56,505 nt of DNA, taken from contig BEHM01000001.1 in assembly GCA_002923315.1 (NCBI GenBank), positions 1 through 56,505 of the forward strand. Direction: 5' to 3'. This document shows positions 42,994-51,960 of this stretch, piece after piece (the stretch's first letter is position 1; the number at the start of each line of letters is the position of its first letter). The notes beneath the pieces were generated by a model. That model was not told where the DNA came from. It saw only the letters and a program-made list of their open reading frames with translations, and did no database searches. The DNA comes from a bacterium HR10 (GTDB lineage Bacteria; Acidobacteriota; Blastocatellia; HR10). A program made the translations under genes and the position numbers.

Positions 42994-45723
42994 TCAGAAA
43001 GTGTATTGATAGCGCAGAAAGAGACTGCGTCCGGGAGCATCCAAGCCCCAGGTGATCCCTCGATAGTTTCGATCGGTCAGGTTCTCCGCTTCAATGAGGA
43101 GCTGATGGTTCTCGCCCATGCGGATTCCGGCGCGGATATTGAAGACGACATAGCCGGGGATGGCCCGGTAGAGCGGGGCGCTCTCGACGCCGGGGCCGAG
43201 CACGCGATTCTGGACCTGCGTCAAGGTCTCACCCGTCGGGATCAAGAAGTCATCGTCCGTTCCGAAGCGGCCATCTGGCCCGGGAGCGACAAGCCCACGC
43301 ACGGTGGCGCCGTTGCGGAAGAAGCTGGCGATACTCGCGCGCGAGCGCATAGCTCCCGTGCGGCGATCCTCAAGGGCGAGCGTCGAGAGTCGCGTCTGGC
43401 GAGCGGCCGCATGAAGATACGGTTCGATCCAGAAGCGACGCAGGGGCATGTATCGAAGGCGAATCCACCCGTCGGGAGCGGGGAGGCTCGCCTCGATATT
43501 GGGGGGCCGGCCCGTGCGCCGGTCTTTCGCCGAGATGTGCGTGTGGAGGATGTCGAGAGACCATCGCTCGGAGAGTTCGACGGTCCACATCTGTTCGATC
43601 CCCCAGAATCGCGCATCACCGAAGTTGGCGCGCACGAGCACGGGCGCTGAGGAGGCGGCGACGAAGACCGTTCCATTGGGCGTTTGCGCGATGATGGGTT
43701 CGCCGCCCAGGGAGAGGCCGACGGCTCCCGGCGGGAGAATCAGCGCCTGTTTGGCGATCAAGCGCGTGATGTCGTTCAGAAAGAGCGTGAGTTCTCCGCG
43801 CAGGCGGGCTTGTCGGTAGCGGAGGCCGATCTCGTAGCTCTGGCTGAGTTCGGGCTTGAGCGGGGCGACGGGCTGCCCCGTCGAGACGGCCGTGCGATCG
43901 GCTGTGGACCCGACCAGTCCGTTGAGCGGCGCGATCTCTCGGGCGGAGACCTCGAATCCGGAGCCCGTCAATCCGAGCGTGCCCAGATCCGTCATACTCG
44001 GCGCGCGAAAGCCCCGACTGAAGTGGAAGGCAGCGCTGAGCCGACCGCCCAGCGGGATGAGGAGTCCCGCGCGCCCGCTCACATTGGAGACCCGAAGCGC
44101 ATCGCTCGGCCAGAGCGGGCGCCCGCCGACGATCGGCGCATCTTCGGTGCGAGCCCGGTAGCGCGCGCCGCTGTAGCGGAGGCCGCCGATCAGCTTCACC
44201 GATCCGCGTCGGGGCTCGAAGACGTCAAGGACGTAGACCCCCCACTGCTCATATCGCGCGCGGTCGGGCACGCGCGGGCGCCGGAGGGTCACCCCACCAG
44301 TGACGGGATTCAGGGCGAAGGCTGGAGCGCGCATGCGCTCGTGGTACGCTTCCCCGCCGAGGCGAAGGAAGTGTCCGCGCCAGAGCTTCTCCGCGCGCGC
44401 CTGAAGCCCGTGAACGCGCATCTTCTCGTACTCGTGGACGATCGCCGCGCGCGGGTTCCCGTTGCCTCCCTGATTCACCCGCTCCTCGCGTTGCGCGTTG
44501 AAGGAATAGGAGAGCGCGAGATGGTCCAGTGCGGCGAACGCTTGGCGATCGTACCGCACGTAGAAGAAGTCGAGCATCAGGTTGCGCAGGTCGGCGATGA
44601 GATTCCCATCTCCACCGAGCAATTGATCGAACCTTTTCCCGCCATCCTGCTGCGCCCGTTGATAGTGGAAGCGAAGGGAGGATATGGACGTGGGTGCCCA
44701 CAAGAAGGTCGTGCTCCCTCCGTATTGAGTGAATCCCGTATCCGGCAAGCGCGGGCCATAGAGCACGCGGGAGGGGAGGCCCAGAAACCGCGTCACTGCC
44801 GAATGCGAGTCCACGCCGCGTCCCGGTCGCAGCGTGTTCACGCGTCGGCCGACGAGATTGAGGGTGAGGCCGAAGGTTCGCGCCCCCAGGCTCGTGCGGA
44901 GGCTCGATCCTGTGCTCCAGTCTGCGGTGTTCACGGTCGTCGTCCACGTGCCGTGCCACTCCGGGCGCGTGGTGGCCAGGGGCGGAGCCCACGTCAGGAG
45001 TTGGAAACTCCCGCCCAGGGCGTCGCTCCCATAATCGGCGCTGCGCGGTCCCCGGAGGACTTCGATGGCCTCGACGTTCGTGGGATCAAGCAGGCTGAGG
45101 AACGTATGGATGCCGGATCGCATGGCGGAGGTCGAGTATCGAATCCCATCCACGTAGATGTTGACCTTATCGCCGCCGAGCCCGCGGATGAAGACGCCCG
45201 CGATCGTCGGACTCGTCCGCTGCAGATGGACCCCGACTTCCTCATTCACCGCCTGCGCCAGGACGGCCTTGGCGCGCATAGTGAGGTGATCCGAGAGGAT
45301 CACGCTCACCGATTGGATGGTTCTGGCCGTCTCGTCCACGAAGCCACCTTCTCCTGTTACGGTCAGCTCCTCGATGAAGCGCTCGACCTCCAGCGTCACC
45401 TGCACGTGTATCTCTTCCGGAGTCGAGAGTCGAATCGGAAGACGCCGCTCCGCGAAGCCGCGCGCGTGCACGGCGAGTTCGTAGACCCCGCGCGGCACGC
45501 CCGCGAGGATGAATTCCCCCATGTCGTCCGAGAGCGCGCTCGCGACCGTTCGCTGCGCGTGCCGCAAGATGACGCGGGCGCCGGAAATTCGCGCTCCTGT
45601 CGCATCGGTGACGATGCCGCGGATCCGTCCCTGCGCGTTCGCCTGCGCCTGCCGGGGCGCGAAGCTCATCAGGAGGATCCCGAACAGCAGCCCCATTCCT
45701 GCTCCTCTGAGTCGCCCCCTCAT
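42994..45723 (-). CDS. TonB-dependent receptor with N-terminal carboxypeptidase-regulatory domain
   Basis: A 909-residue outer-membrane receptor. Signal peptide about 1-28 (RQAQA), CnaB-like domain about 33-110 (RIRGIVTDATGARISGARV), TonB-box-like ERFIEELTVTGEGG region, plug about 130-250 with IAGVFIRGLGGDKVNIYVDG and VEAIEVLRGPRSADYGSDAL, barrel to the terminal RYQYTF. Unlike the 1276-residue Oar-like protein it has the classic plug motifs of siderophore/cobalamin-type receptors and conventional length. The ligand is unknown; no siderophore, cobalamin or metal-handling genes are adjacent. GGGAGGACG precedes ATG 45723. A small secreted protein follows in the operon. Confidence 0.93.
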   Translation of the reverse strand: MRGRLRGAGMGLLFGILLMSFAPRQAQANAQGRIRGIVTDATGARISGARVILRHAQRTVASALSDDMGEFILAGVPRGVYELAVHARGFAERRLPIRLSTPEEIHVQVTLEVERFIEELTVTGEGGFVDETARTIQSVSVILSDHLTMRAKAVLAQAVNEEVGVHLQRTSPTIAGVFIRGLGGDKVNIYVDGIRYSTSAMRSGIHTFLSLLDPTNVEAIEVLRGPRSADYGSDALGGSFQLLTWAPPLATTRPEWHGTWTTTVNTADWSTGSSLRTSLGARTFGLTLNLVGRRVNTLRPGRGVDSHSAVTRFLGLPSRVLYGPRLPDTGFTQYGGSTTFLWAPTSISSLRFHYQRAQQDGGKRFDQLLGGDGNLIADLRNLMLDFFYVRYDRQAFAALDHLALSYSFNAQREERVNQGGNGNPRAAIVHEYEKMRVHGLQARAEKLWRGHFLRLGGEAYHERMRAPAFALNPVTGGVTLRRPRVPDRARYEQWGVYVLDVFEPRRGSVKLIGGLRYSGARYRARTEDAPIVGGRPLWPSDALRVSNVSGRAGLLIPLGGRLSAAFHFSRGFRAPSMTDLGTLGLTGSGFEVSAREIAPLNGLVGSTADRTAVSTGQPVAPLKPELSQSYEIGLRYRQARLRGELTLFLNDITRLIAKQALILPPGAVGLSLGGEPIIAQTPNGTVFVAASSAPVLVRANFGDARFWGIEQMWTVELSERWSLDILHTHISAKDRRTGRPPNIEASLPAPDGWIRLRYMPLRRFWIEPYLHAAARQTRLSTLALEDRRTGAMRSRASIASFFRNGATVRGLVAPGPDGRFGTDDDFLIPTGETLTQVQNRVLGPGVESAPLYRAIPGYVVFNIRAGIRMGENHQLLIEAENLTDRNYRGITWGLDAPGRSLFLRYQYTF

Positions 45724-45754
45724 ACGCGTCCTCCCTCTCGCGCGATGGCCTTTC

Positions 45755-45783
45755 ATTGTACGGCGTTCTCCGGAGGGCGCCAA
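45755..45783 (-). promoter_or_regulatory. Promoter for the second TonB receptor operon
   Basis: On the minus strand TTGGCG (45783-45778), 17 bp, TACAAT (45760-45755). The leader is about 25 nt and holds GGGAGGACG. Confidence 0.55.
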
Positions 45784-46164
45784 GAGCGTGCCGAGTGCTC
45801 AGGAGGAGACATGCCTGATCCCGATGAGGTCTTTCAGGCCCGCCCTTCACGCATCGCCGTGAGAAAATGTGTAACCGGCGTTCGGTCCCGGGACGTGTTC
45901 TCTAGCGGAGGATTTTTCGATGCGAGGCGGTACAGGCATCAGGCGATATCGGCCATGTCATGTTTCGAACTTTCCCTCCGCTTATGCCGTCTTAATTTCG
46001 GACGGCGCGCCCGGGCAGGAGAGGTGCTGTGACGCGGCGCTCGAGAGCGCGCTCTGAGGAGGTGAGTGAACGGTCATCGCGCGAGGAATGGTCGTTCGAG
46101 AAGCTCAGGCGTTCTCGCGCAGAAGTAGTGCCGTGAGCGAGAGCGTCCTTTCTGAGGGCGAGCA

Positions 46165-46212
46165 TTGGCCGGTCTGAAGAGGTGAGCCCAACGGAGGTCG
46201 CAGACCGGCCAA
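46165..46212. repeat. 12-bp perfect inverted repeat
   Basis: TTGGCCGGTCTG (46165-46176) and CAGACCGGCCAA (46201-46212), separated by 24 bp that include one copy of the GAAGAGGTGAG element. It can fold as a stem-loop in RNA or act as a two-site operator. No U-tract follows, so it is not a standard terminator. Confidence 0.75.
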
Positions 46213-46229
46213 GGGTGAGGCACGGCTAT

Positions 46230-46259
46230 TATAGCGGTTTTGGGGAGGAAACCGCTATA
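46230..46259. repeat. 11-bp perfect inverted repeat, possible operator
   Basis: TATAGCGGTTT (46230-46240) and AAACCGCTATA (46249-46259) with an 8-bp spacer TGGGGAGG, 17 bp after the previous inverted repeat and about 50 bp before the sulfotransferase start. TATTAT at 46227-46232 overlaps the left arm and could be a -10 box, which would place the repeat over the transcription start. Confidence 0.75.
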
Positions 46260-46310
46260 GAATGCGAGCGTGTGCCTGTGGCTCGTCCCCTGAGAACCTG
46301 GTTTCTGGGG

Positions 46311-47219
46311 ATGGGCATCTCGGTGCGCGTTCAACCGGTGATCATCGCGGGGATGCATCGGTCGGGGACGACGCTGCTGGCGCGTCTTTTGGATCGGCTC
46401 GGCCTCTTCCTGGGACATCGCGTGGAGGAGCATCACGAGTCGGTCTTTTTCTTGCATCTGAACGAAGTCATTCTGCGTCAGGCTCGGGCATCTTGGGATC
46501 GCCCCGATCCGATCCACGATTTTTTGCGGAATCCCGAGATCGTGCGCATGACGCTTCGATGTCTGGAGGACGATCTCCTCTCATGGCGGATTCATCGCTA
46601 TTTGGGGTGGCGGAATCTGATCCGATACCGTTCTCTGGCGCGGTTCGATCGGCCCTGGGGATGGAAAGATCCGCGCAATGTCCTCACACTCCCCCTCTGG
46701 GTGGAGCTGTTTCCTCGGGCGAAGATCATCTGGATCGTGCGTCACGGCGTGGATGTGGCCCGCAGTTTGGTCGTTCGGGAGCAGCGGTACTTTCGGTGGC
46801 AGCAGGCGCGGTTTCATCAAAAGTTCCATCGGCCAAGTCGGCGGACGCATCTGGAACGCGTGGGCTTTCGCGGTTCCACGCGCTGCCTGACGCTCGAGGG
46901 CGCCTTCGCGCTGTGGGAATCGTACCTCGCGTATGCCGAGCGAGTACTCGGGCGAATCCCCAATGAGCGCGCGGTCGTGAGATACGAGGACTTCGTCCGC
47001 GAGCCGATGCCGCATCTTCGCGCGCTCGCCGATTTCTGCCGACTTCCGGAGGTTCACCCTCGGGCTATCGAGGATGCCGCGCACGAGGTGGATGCTCAGC
47101 GCGCGTATGCCTTCGCCTCTGATCCGAGGCTCGTGGACTTCTTCCATCGCGTGCGAGAGAGCGCGTGGATGAAGCGATACGGATATTCGGAGAGCGTGCG
47201 CCCGCTCTGTGCCGTATAG
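46311..47219 (+). CDS. Sulfotransferase family protein
   Basis: A protein of about 302 residues in the PAPS-dependent sulfotransferase fold. The 5'-phosphosulfate loop is IIAGMHRSGTTLLARLL (residues 11-27) and the 3'-phosphate-binding motif is WIVRHGVDVARSL (about 142-154), with the VRYEDFVREP element near 223. It should transfer sulfate from PAPS to a hydroxyl or amine of a glycan, lipid or peptide; some family members have other roles. No PAPS-synthesis or glycosyltransferase genes are nearby. The start is uncertain: ATG 46311 gives the usual short lead-in, but GTG 46272 or GTG 46182 are in frame, the latter inside the upstream inverted repeat. Confidence 0.85.
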   Translation: MGISVRVQPVIIAGMHRSGTTLLARLLDRLGLFLGHRVEEHHESVFFLHLNEVILRQARASWDRPDPIHDFLRNPEIVRMTLRCLEDDLLSWRIHRYLGWRNLIRYRSLARFDRPWGWKDPRNVLTLPLWVELFPRAKIIWIVRHGVDVARSLVVREQRYFRWQQARFHQKFHRPSRRTHLERVGFRGSTRCLTLEGAFALWESYLAYAERVLGRIPNERAVVRYEDFVREPMPHLRALADFCRLPEVHPRAIEDAAHEVDAQRAYAFASDPRLVDFFHRVRESAWMKRYGYSESVRPLCAV

Positions 47220-47374
47220 GCAATTGGCCAGAGAATGTCCCCAGCGCGAAGCACACCGCCTTGAGAGAAAGGGCGGAGACCTTCGGAGACATCCGGCCCC
47301 CCTTGCTCGAACGCGAAGCGCTGGACGAAAATAAAGGAGCGCGCTGGTGGCATTGGGGAGCGCGGGGCGATGCA

Positions 47375-48802
47375 ATGAGGGTCAGGGGAGAGGGAGCGGT
47401 GAGACGGAGCCTCCTGGGGGGATTGCTCCTCTTTGTGATAGGCGCATCAGGGGCAAGGGGGTGGGTGCCTCTTGGGCAGGTTCGGGCCTCGGCAGCCGTT
47501 CCAGTGTGGTCGCCGACCACGTCGGAGAAACAGGAGGGCGCGGTCGCGGCCGGAGCGCATGGCGCGCGGGAGCTGTATCAGCGCACGTTTGAGATCGTCT
47601 GGGGCCGGGTGAAGGAGAAGTATTACGATCCGACGTTCGGCGGACTCGATTGGGATGCTGTGGGGCGTCGGTACAAAGCGCGGCTCGGGGCGATTCGGAC
47701 GGAATCCGAGCTGTACGCATTATTGCAACAGATGCTTGGAGAATTGCGACGCTCGCATTTTCACATCTATCCACCGGGGACGTTCCTTGAGGAAGGGGAG
47801 CCGCCGGAGCGCGCGGGGACCGTGGGCCTGGACGTGCGCATCCTCGGGCGTCAGGTCGTCGTCACGCGCGTGCGCGCGGGGTCCTCGGCGGAGCGCGCTG
47901 GGCTGCGGCCGGGATTCGTCGTGCGACGTGTGGGTGGTCGAGACCTCAATCGGCTGCTTCGACAATTCTCCCGGGGATGGGAGCCGCCGGCGCGACGCCG
48001 GATGCGAATGGCTGCGGCTGTGCTCGCACTCCTGGATGGGGAACCGGGGACGCGGGTCCGCGTCCAGTACGTGGACGATCGCTCCCGTCTTCGAGACGTG
48101 GAGCTTCAGCGAGAGCGCCGGGGGGGAGAATGGTCCGAGCGCTTCGGGAATTTCCCCCCGATGCCGATGGAGTTCGAGGCGAAGCGCTTGGGGGACATCG
48201 GGTACATTCGCTTCAACGTCTTCGTCGTCGGCCTGATGGAGCGCATCCGCGCGGCGATTCGGGAGTTCGCCGCGGCTCCAGCGCTGCTCTTCGATCTGCG
48301 CGGGAATCCGGGAGGCATAGGCGGGATGGCGGCTGGCCTCGCGGGGATGTTGTGTGAGCGGCCAACGAGCTTGGGGACGATGACGTTGCGATCGGGGCAT
48401 GTGAATCTCGCCGTCTTCCCTCAGCCGAATCCGTATGCGGGAATCGTCGTCATCCTAATTGACGAACATACGGCTTCGACGGCGGAGATCTTCGCCGCCG
48501 GACTTCAAGAGTTGGGGCGCGCTCTCATCATCGGCGAGCGGAGCGCCGGAGCGGCTCTGCCTTCGCTATTGGAGCGGTTGCCGACGGGCGCGCTCTTTCA
48601 ATATGCCATCGCGGATTTTCAAACGCCGCGGGGGACATTGATCGAAGGGCGCGGCGTGATCCCGAACATCAAGGTTCCGCTGACGCGGCGGGCTCTGCTC
48701 GAAGGACGGGATCCGCAGCTTGAGGTCGCCCTTCGCGAGATCGCGCGTCGTTTGCAGCAATACGGCGACGTGCGAAGGGTACAGAAAGGAGGATGCGGAT
48801 GA
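47375..48802 (+). CDS. Secreted S41-family peptidase with PDZ domain
   Basis: A 475-residue exported protease. A signal segment (about 9-29) is followed by a helical N-terminal region (TFEIVWGRVKEKYYDPTFGG), a PDZ domain at about 140-235 (VGLDVRILGRQVVVTRV, AERAGLRPGFVV), and the S41 catalytic domain at about 270-440. The nucleophile is S368 in DEHTASTAEIF. The Lys found in carboxyl-terminal processing peptidases (GKG motif) is missing; GERSAGAAL fits the other S41 branch (tricorn/IRBP-like). The stop overlaps the next gene by 4 bp. Probably a periplasmic protein-quality or processing protease. Confidence 0.9.
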   Translation: MRVRGEGAVRRSLLGGLLLFVIGASGARGWVPLGQVRASAAVPVWSPTTSEKQEGAVAAGAHGARELYQRTFEIVWGRVKEKYYDPTFGGLDWDAVGRRYKARLGAIRTESELYALLQQMLGELRRSHFHIYPPGTFLEEGEPPERAGTVGLDVRILGRQVVVTRVRAGSSAERAGLRPGFVVRRVGGRDLNRLLRQFSRGWEPPARRRMRMAAAVLALLDGEPGTRVRVQYVDDRSRLRDVELQRERRGGEWSERFGNFPPMPMEFEAKRLGDIGYIRFNVFVVGLMERIRAAIREFAAAPALLFDLRGNPGGIGGMAAGLAGMLCERPTSLGTMTLRSGHVNLAVFPQPNPYAGIVVILIDEHTASTAEIFAAGLQELGRALIIGERSAGAALPSLLERLPTGALFQYAIADFQTPRGTLIEGRGVIPNIKVPLTRRALLEGRDPQLEVALREIARRLQQYGDVRRVQKGGCG

Positions 48803-49566
48803 TGCGGCGTGAAATGATCGGAGCCTTGGTCCTCTGTGGAATTGCCGTCTCGTGGGGGTGGAGCGCATCGAGCGTGGAGAAGTCGCAAGAAGCGGCCGTG
48901 GCTCCTGACGTGACGGTGGATCGCGTGCTCGACCGATATATCCAGGCCTGTGGAGGGAGAGAGGCCTTGGAACGGGTGACCAGCCGGGTCTCGCGAGGGA
49001 CGGTGGAGATTCCGGCAGCCGGAGTGCGCGGGACGTTTGAGTCCTATGCGCAGGCGCCGAATCGCGTGTTGGTCGTCGTCGAGTTGCCGGGATTCGGCGC
49101 TGTTCACGAGGGCTTCGATGGAGCCGTCGCCTGGACAAGAGATCCGATCATGGGACTTCGGGAGAAGAGCGGTCGGGAGCTTGCGGCGGCGCGGTTGGAT
49201 GCCGATTTCCATAAGCCGCTCCGATTGAAGGAGCTGTATCCGAAGATCGTGGTGAAGGGGAAGGAGGTGGTGAGCGGAACCGAAGTGTATGTCCTCGAGG
49301 CCACGCCCGCCGAAGGCTCTGCGGAGCGATGGTATTTCGACGCTGCGACCGGATTGCTCGTGCGCCTGGACGTGGAGCGCGAAGGGCCGCAGGGGAAGAT
49401 CCCCGTGGAGATTTACTTCGAGGATTATCGCGAGGTGGATGGCCTTCGGATCCCGTTCACGATACGGCAGGTCACGCCGGCGTTCTCCTTGATCTTCAAG
49501 ACCGAAGAGGTGAAGCACAATGTCGCGATCGAAAGTGGGAAGTTCGCCAAGCCGGCAGCGCAGTAA
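48799..49566 (+). CDS. Exported LolA-like/outer-membrane lipoprotein-sorting-type protein
   Basis: A 255-residue exported protein: signal segment about 5-22 (IGALVLCGIAVSWGWSA), then a region beginning VLDRYIQACGGREALERV that is typical of a large class of acidobacterial LolA/LppX-fold proteins. The rest is beta-rich (EVYVLEATPAEG, RWYFDAATGLLVRLD, IYFEDYREVDGLRIP). The concave half-barrel fold of this class binds lipids or lipoprotein acyl chains; the ligand here is unknown. I chose ATG 48799: it lies 6 nt after AAAGGAGG, whereas ATG 48793 is too close to it. It overlaps the S41 gene by 4 bp (ATGA). Confidence 0.7.
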   Translation: MMRREMIGALVLCGIAVSWGWSASSVEKSQEAAVAPDVTVDRVLDRYIQACGGREALERVTSRVSRGTVEIPAAGVRGTFESYAQAPNRVLVVVELPGFGAVHEGFDGAVAWTRDPIMGLREKSGRELAAARLDADFHKPLRLKELYPKIVVKGKEVVSGTEVYVLEATPAEGSAERWYFDAATGLLVRLDVEREGPQGKIPVEIYFEDYREVDGLRIPFTIRQVTPAFSLIFKTEEVKHNVAIESGKFAKPAAQ

Positions 49567-49633
49567 CCGGCGGTTCTGCCCTCTGGTCACGCGCACGCCT
49601 TCGGCGCGTTCTTTCGTGAGGAGGGGGATGGTG

Positions 49634-51898
49634 ATGAAGCGATGGGTGTTCATTCTCAGTGTGATGCTCAGCGGGGCGGTGCTCGCCCTCTCGGCCCAGG
49701 TGCATCAGGGGCGTCGTATCGTGACTTCGCGTCTTGTCGCAGACGTCGCGGCCGTTCAACCGGGGCGTCCGTTCACCGTGGGCCTCTACTTTCAGATCGA
49801 ATCCGGATGGCACATCTATTGGGAGAACTCGGGCGATGCCGGCCTACCGATCCGCGTCGCGTGGACCGTGCCTGAAGGCTTTCGCGTGTCGCCGCTTCGG
49901 TGGCCGGTGCCTCGGCGGTATACGGAGTCGGGGGGGATGACGGCCTTCGGCTATCAGGATGAGGCGATGGTGCTCGCGACGGTCACACCTCCGGCGTCGC
50001 TCTCGGGTCAGGCGGTGACGCTCGAGGCGGCGGCGAATTGGCTCGTATGCAAAGAGGTCTGCATTCCCGGCCAGGCGAAGCTCCAGCTCACGCTGCCCAT
50101 CGGACAGGCGACGCCGGGTCCCGATGCGGAGCTGATCGCGCGCTTCGAGCGGGCTGTCCCTCAGCCGATGAGTCGAAGTCCGCTTCGCGTCGCACGAGTG
50201 GAATGGACGCCGCGGGGAGAGCAGAACGGCCTCTTGCGTCTGGAACTCGTCGGACGAGCGACGGCGCATGAGTTCTTCCCACGGCGTTTGAAAGGCGCGA
50301 CGATCCAGCACGGTGGGATACGGGTCTCCGGACGCTCGATCCTCATCCCCCTGGAGCTGGCGGCCACAGGGGAGCTGAGCAATAGGGTGAGCGGAGTGAT
50401 CGTGACGGATCGGGGCGCCTATGAGCTGCAGGCGAAGCTCGATTCGGTGCTCGCGCGCGCGGAGTCAGCGCGTGCGCCCATGCCCGAGCGCGAGAAGGTC
50501 GAGAGCGAAGGCACGATCGCGCCGGAAACGATGCCGGATGAGGGCGTCGCCGTGGGAGCCGAGTGGCTGAACCTGCCGTTTCGCGTGCGGGGGCAGCAGG
50601 AGCAGTCTCGCTCGCTCGGGCTGATCCTCCTGCTCGCGTTACTGGGCGGGATCATCCTCAACATCACGCCGTGCGTGTTGCCTGTTCTCTCGATCAAGAT
50701 TCTGGGATTCGTGCATCACGCCGGCGAGGATCGTCGGCGCGTGCGTCTGATGGGCATGAGCTTCGCCGCGGGCGTGCTTGTGTCGCTCTGGGCGCTGGCG
50801 GGGGGCGTCATCGCCTTGCGGGCGACGGGCGAGCAGATCGGATGGGGCTTCCAATTTCAATCCCCCACGTTCATCGTCGTCATCAGCACGGTGGTCTTCG
50901 TCTTCGCGCTCAATCTCTTCGGCGTCTTCGAATTTCGGAGTCCGAGCGTCCGTTCGCGGTGGTTGGAGCAGCCGGGAATGGTGGGGGCCTTCTTCAACGG
51001 CGTTCTGGCGACGACGCTGGCGACGCCGTGCACGGCGCCGTTTCTGGGGACGGCCGTGGGATTCGCCTTCGCGCAACCGGGGCGCATCGTCTGGCTCGTC
51101 TTCACGGCGATCGCTATCGGGCTGGCTCTCCCCTACGTCGTGCTGGCCTGGAATCCGCAGTGGTTGCGCTTTGTCCCGCGACCCGGGATGTGGATGGTGC
51201 GCTTCAAGCAGGCGATGGGGTTTCTCCTCATCGGCGCGCTCCTGTGGCTTCTGGATGTGTTGGGGAGCCAGATGGGATTAGAGGCGGTCATCTGGACTGG
51301 CGTCTTTCTCCTTGTGGTCGCCGTCGCCGTGTGGATGATCGGTCAGGTGGAGCCGCAGGCATCGCAGAGGCGCCGATGGGGAACGTGGGGGATCGCCGCA
51401 GCACTGGTGCTCGGGGGCTACGTTTGGGCGTTTGAGAAAGAGTTGCGGTGGCGGGAGGCGCGCGCCCTCGCGGCGGAGTCCCCGGCGACCGCGACGTCTG
51501 GGGAGGAGATCGAGTGGAAGCCGTTCTCCCTGGCCGATATCGAACGGCGCGTCCGACGGGGGGAGACGGTCTTCATTGACTTCACCGCGGACTGGTGTTG
51601 GAACTGCAAGGTGAACGAGCGGGCGGTCCTCCAGTCGGAGGCCGTTCGCCGGAAGATGCGCGAGTTGCGCGTGACGGCCATTCGCGCCGATTGGACGAAC
51701 CGCAATCCGGAGATCACGCGGATGCTCGCCAAATTCGGCCGGTCCGGCGTGCCGTTTTATGTGATCTTCCCGGCCGGTCGGCTGACGGAGCCCATCACGC
51801 TGCCGGAGCTGTTGACGCCCGGCCTGGTGATTCGGGCGTTGGAGGAAGCGGGGCCGAGTCGGGTTGCGGAAGAAGCGCTCGGCACCACGACTCGGTGA
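49634..51898 (+). CDS. DsbD/ScsB-type thiol:disulfide interchange protein
   Basis: A 754-residue inner-membrane protein that carries electrons from cytoplasmic thioredoxin to the periplasm. Signal peptide 1-22; N-terminal periplasmic domain with C139 and C143 in WLVCKEVC; transmembrane core about 325-590 with the paired half-site Cys C347 (NITPCVLP) and C466 (ATPCTAPF); C-terminal thioredoxin domain with C655-W-N-C658. The N-terminal domain and CWNC active site resemble ScsB-like members more than E. coli DsbD, which has CVAC. ATG 49634 has AGGAGG at 9-nt spacing; ATG 49628 is possible. It follows the S41 and LolA-like genes, suggesting an envelope-maintenance group. Confidence 0.93.
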   Translation: MKRWVFILSVMLSGAVLALSAQVHQGRRIVTSRLVADVAAVQPGRPFTVGLYFQIESGWHIYWENSGDAGLPIRVAWTVPEGFRVSPLRWPVPRRYTESGGMTAFGYQDEAMVLATVTPPASLSGQAVTLEAAANWLVCKEVCIPGQAKLQLTLPIGQATPGPDAELIARFERAVPQPMSRSPLRVARVEWTPRGEQNGLLRLELVGRATAHEFFPRRLKGATIQHGGIRVSGRSILIPLELAATGELSNRVSGVIVTDRGAYELQAKLDSVLARAESARAPMPEREKVESEGTIAPETMPDEGVAVGAEWLNLPFRVRGQQEQSRSLGLILLLALLGGIILNITPCVLPVLSIKILGFVHHAGEDRRRVRLMGMSFAAGVLVSLWALAGGVIALRATGEQIGWGFQFQSPTFIVVISTVVFVFALNLFGVFEFRSPSVRSRWLEQPGMVGAFFNGVLATTLATPCTAPFLGTAVGFAFAQPGRIVWLVFTAIAIGLALPYVVLAWNPQWLRFVPRPGMWMVRFKQAMGFLLIGALLWLLDVLGSQMGLEAVIWTGVFLLVVAVAVWMIGQVEPQASQRRRWGTWGIAAALVLGGYVWAFEKELRWREARALAAESPATATSGEEIEWKPFSLADIERRVRRGETVFIDFTADWCWNCKVNERAVLQSEAVRRKMRELRVTAIRADWTNRNPEITRMLAKFGRSGVPFYVIFPAGRLTEPITLPELLTPGLVIRALEEAGPSRVAEEALGTTTR

Positions 51899-51960
51899 GG
51901 TGATCTTCCTCGATGGTTCGCTTCGCGTGAGCCGTCGGGGCGATAGTCGAAGAGGGACTT

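Larger units (their letters stand above)
45784..46310. other. Gene-free stretch before the sulfotransferase gene
   Basis: About 530 bp without a credible coding region: the few open frames are short, lack ribosome sites or are antisense extensions. It contains a weak 6-bp hairpin (45986-46006), an imperfect direct repeat TCTGARGAGGTGAG at 46053 and 46173, and two long inverted repeats annotated separately. The direct repeat units lie 120 bp apart. Confidence 0.6.

Noticed and set aside
43684-46032. Rightward open frame of 782 codons
   Set aside because: It is antisense to the second TonB receptor. High GC content suppresses stop codons in that frame; composition is Arg/Glu/Ala-rich without structure-like patterning.
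46037-46050. Palindrome GCGCTCGAGAGCGC
   Set aside because: Only a 6-bp arm of GC-rich sequence, expected by chance in this composition, with no clear position relative to a promoter.
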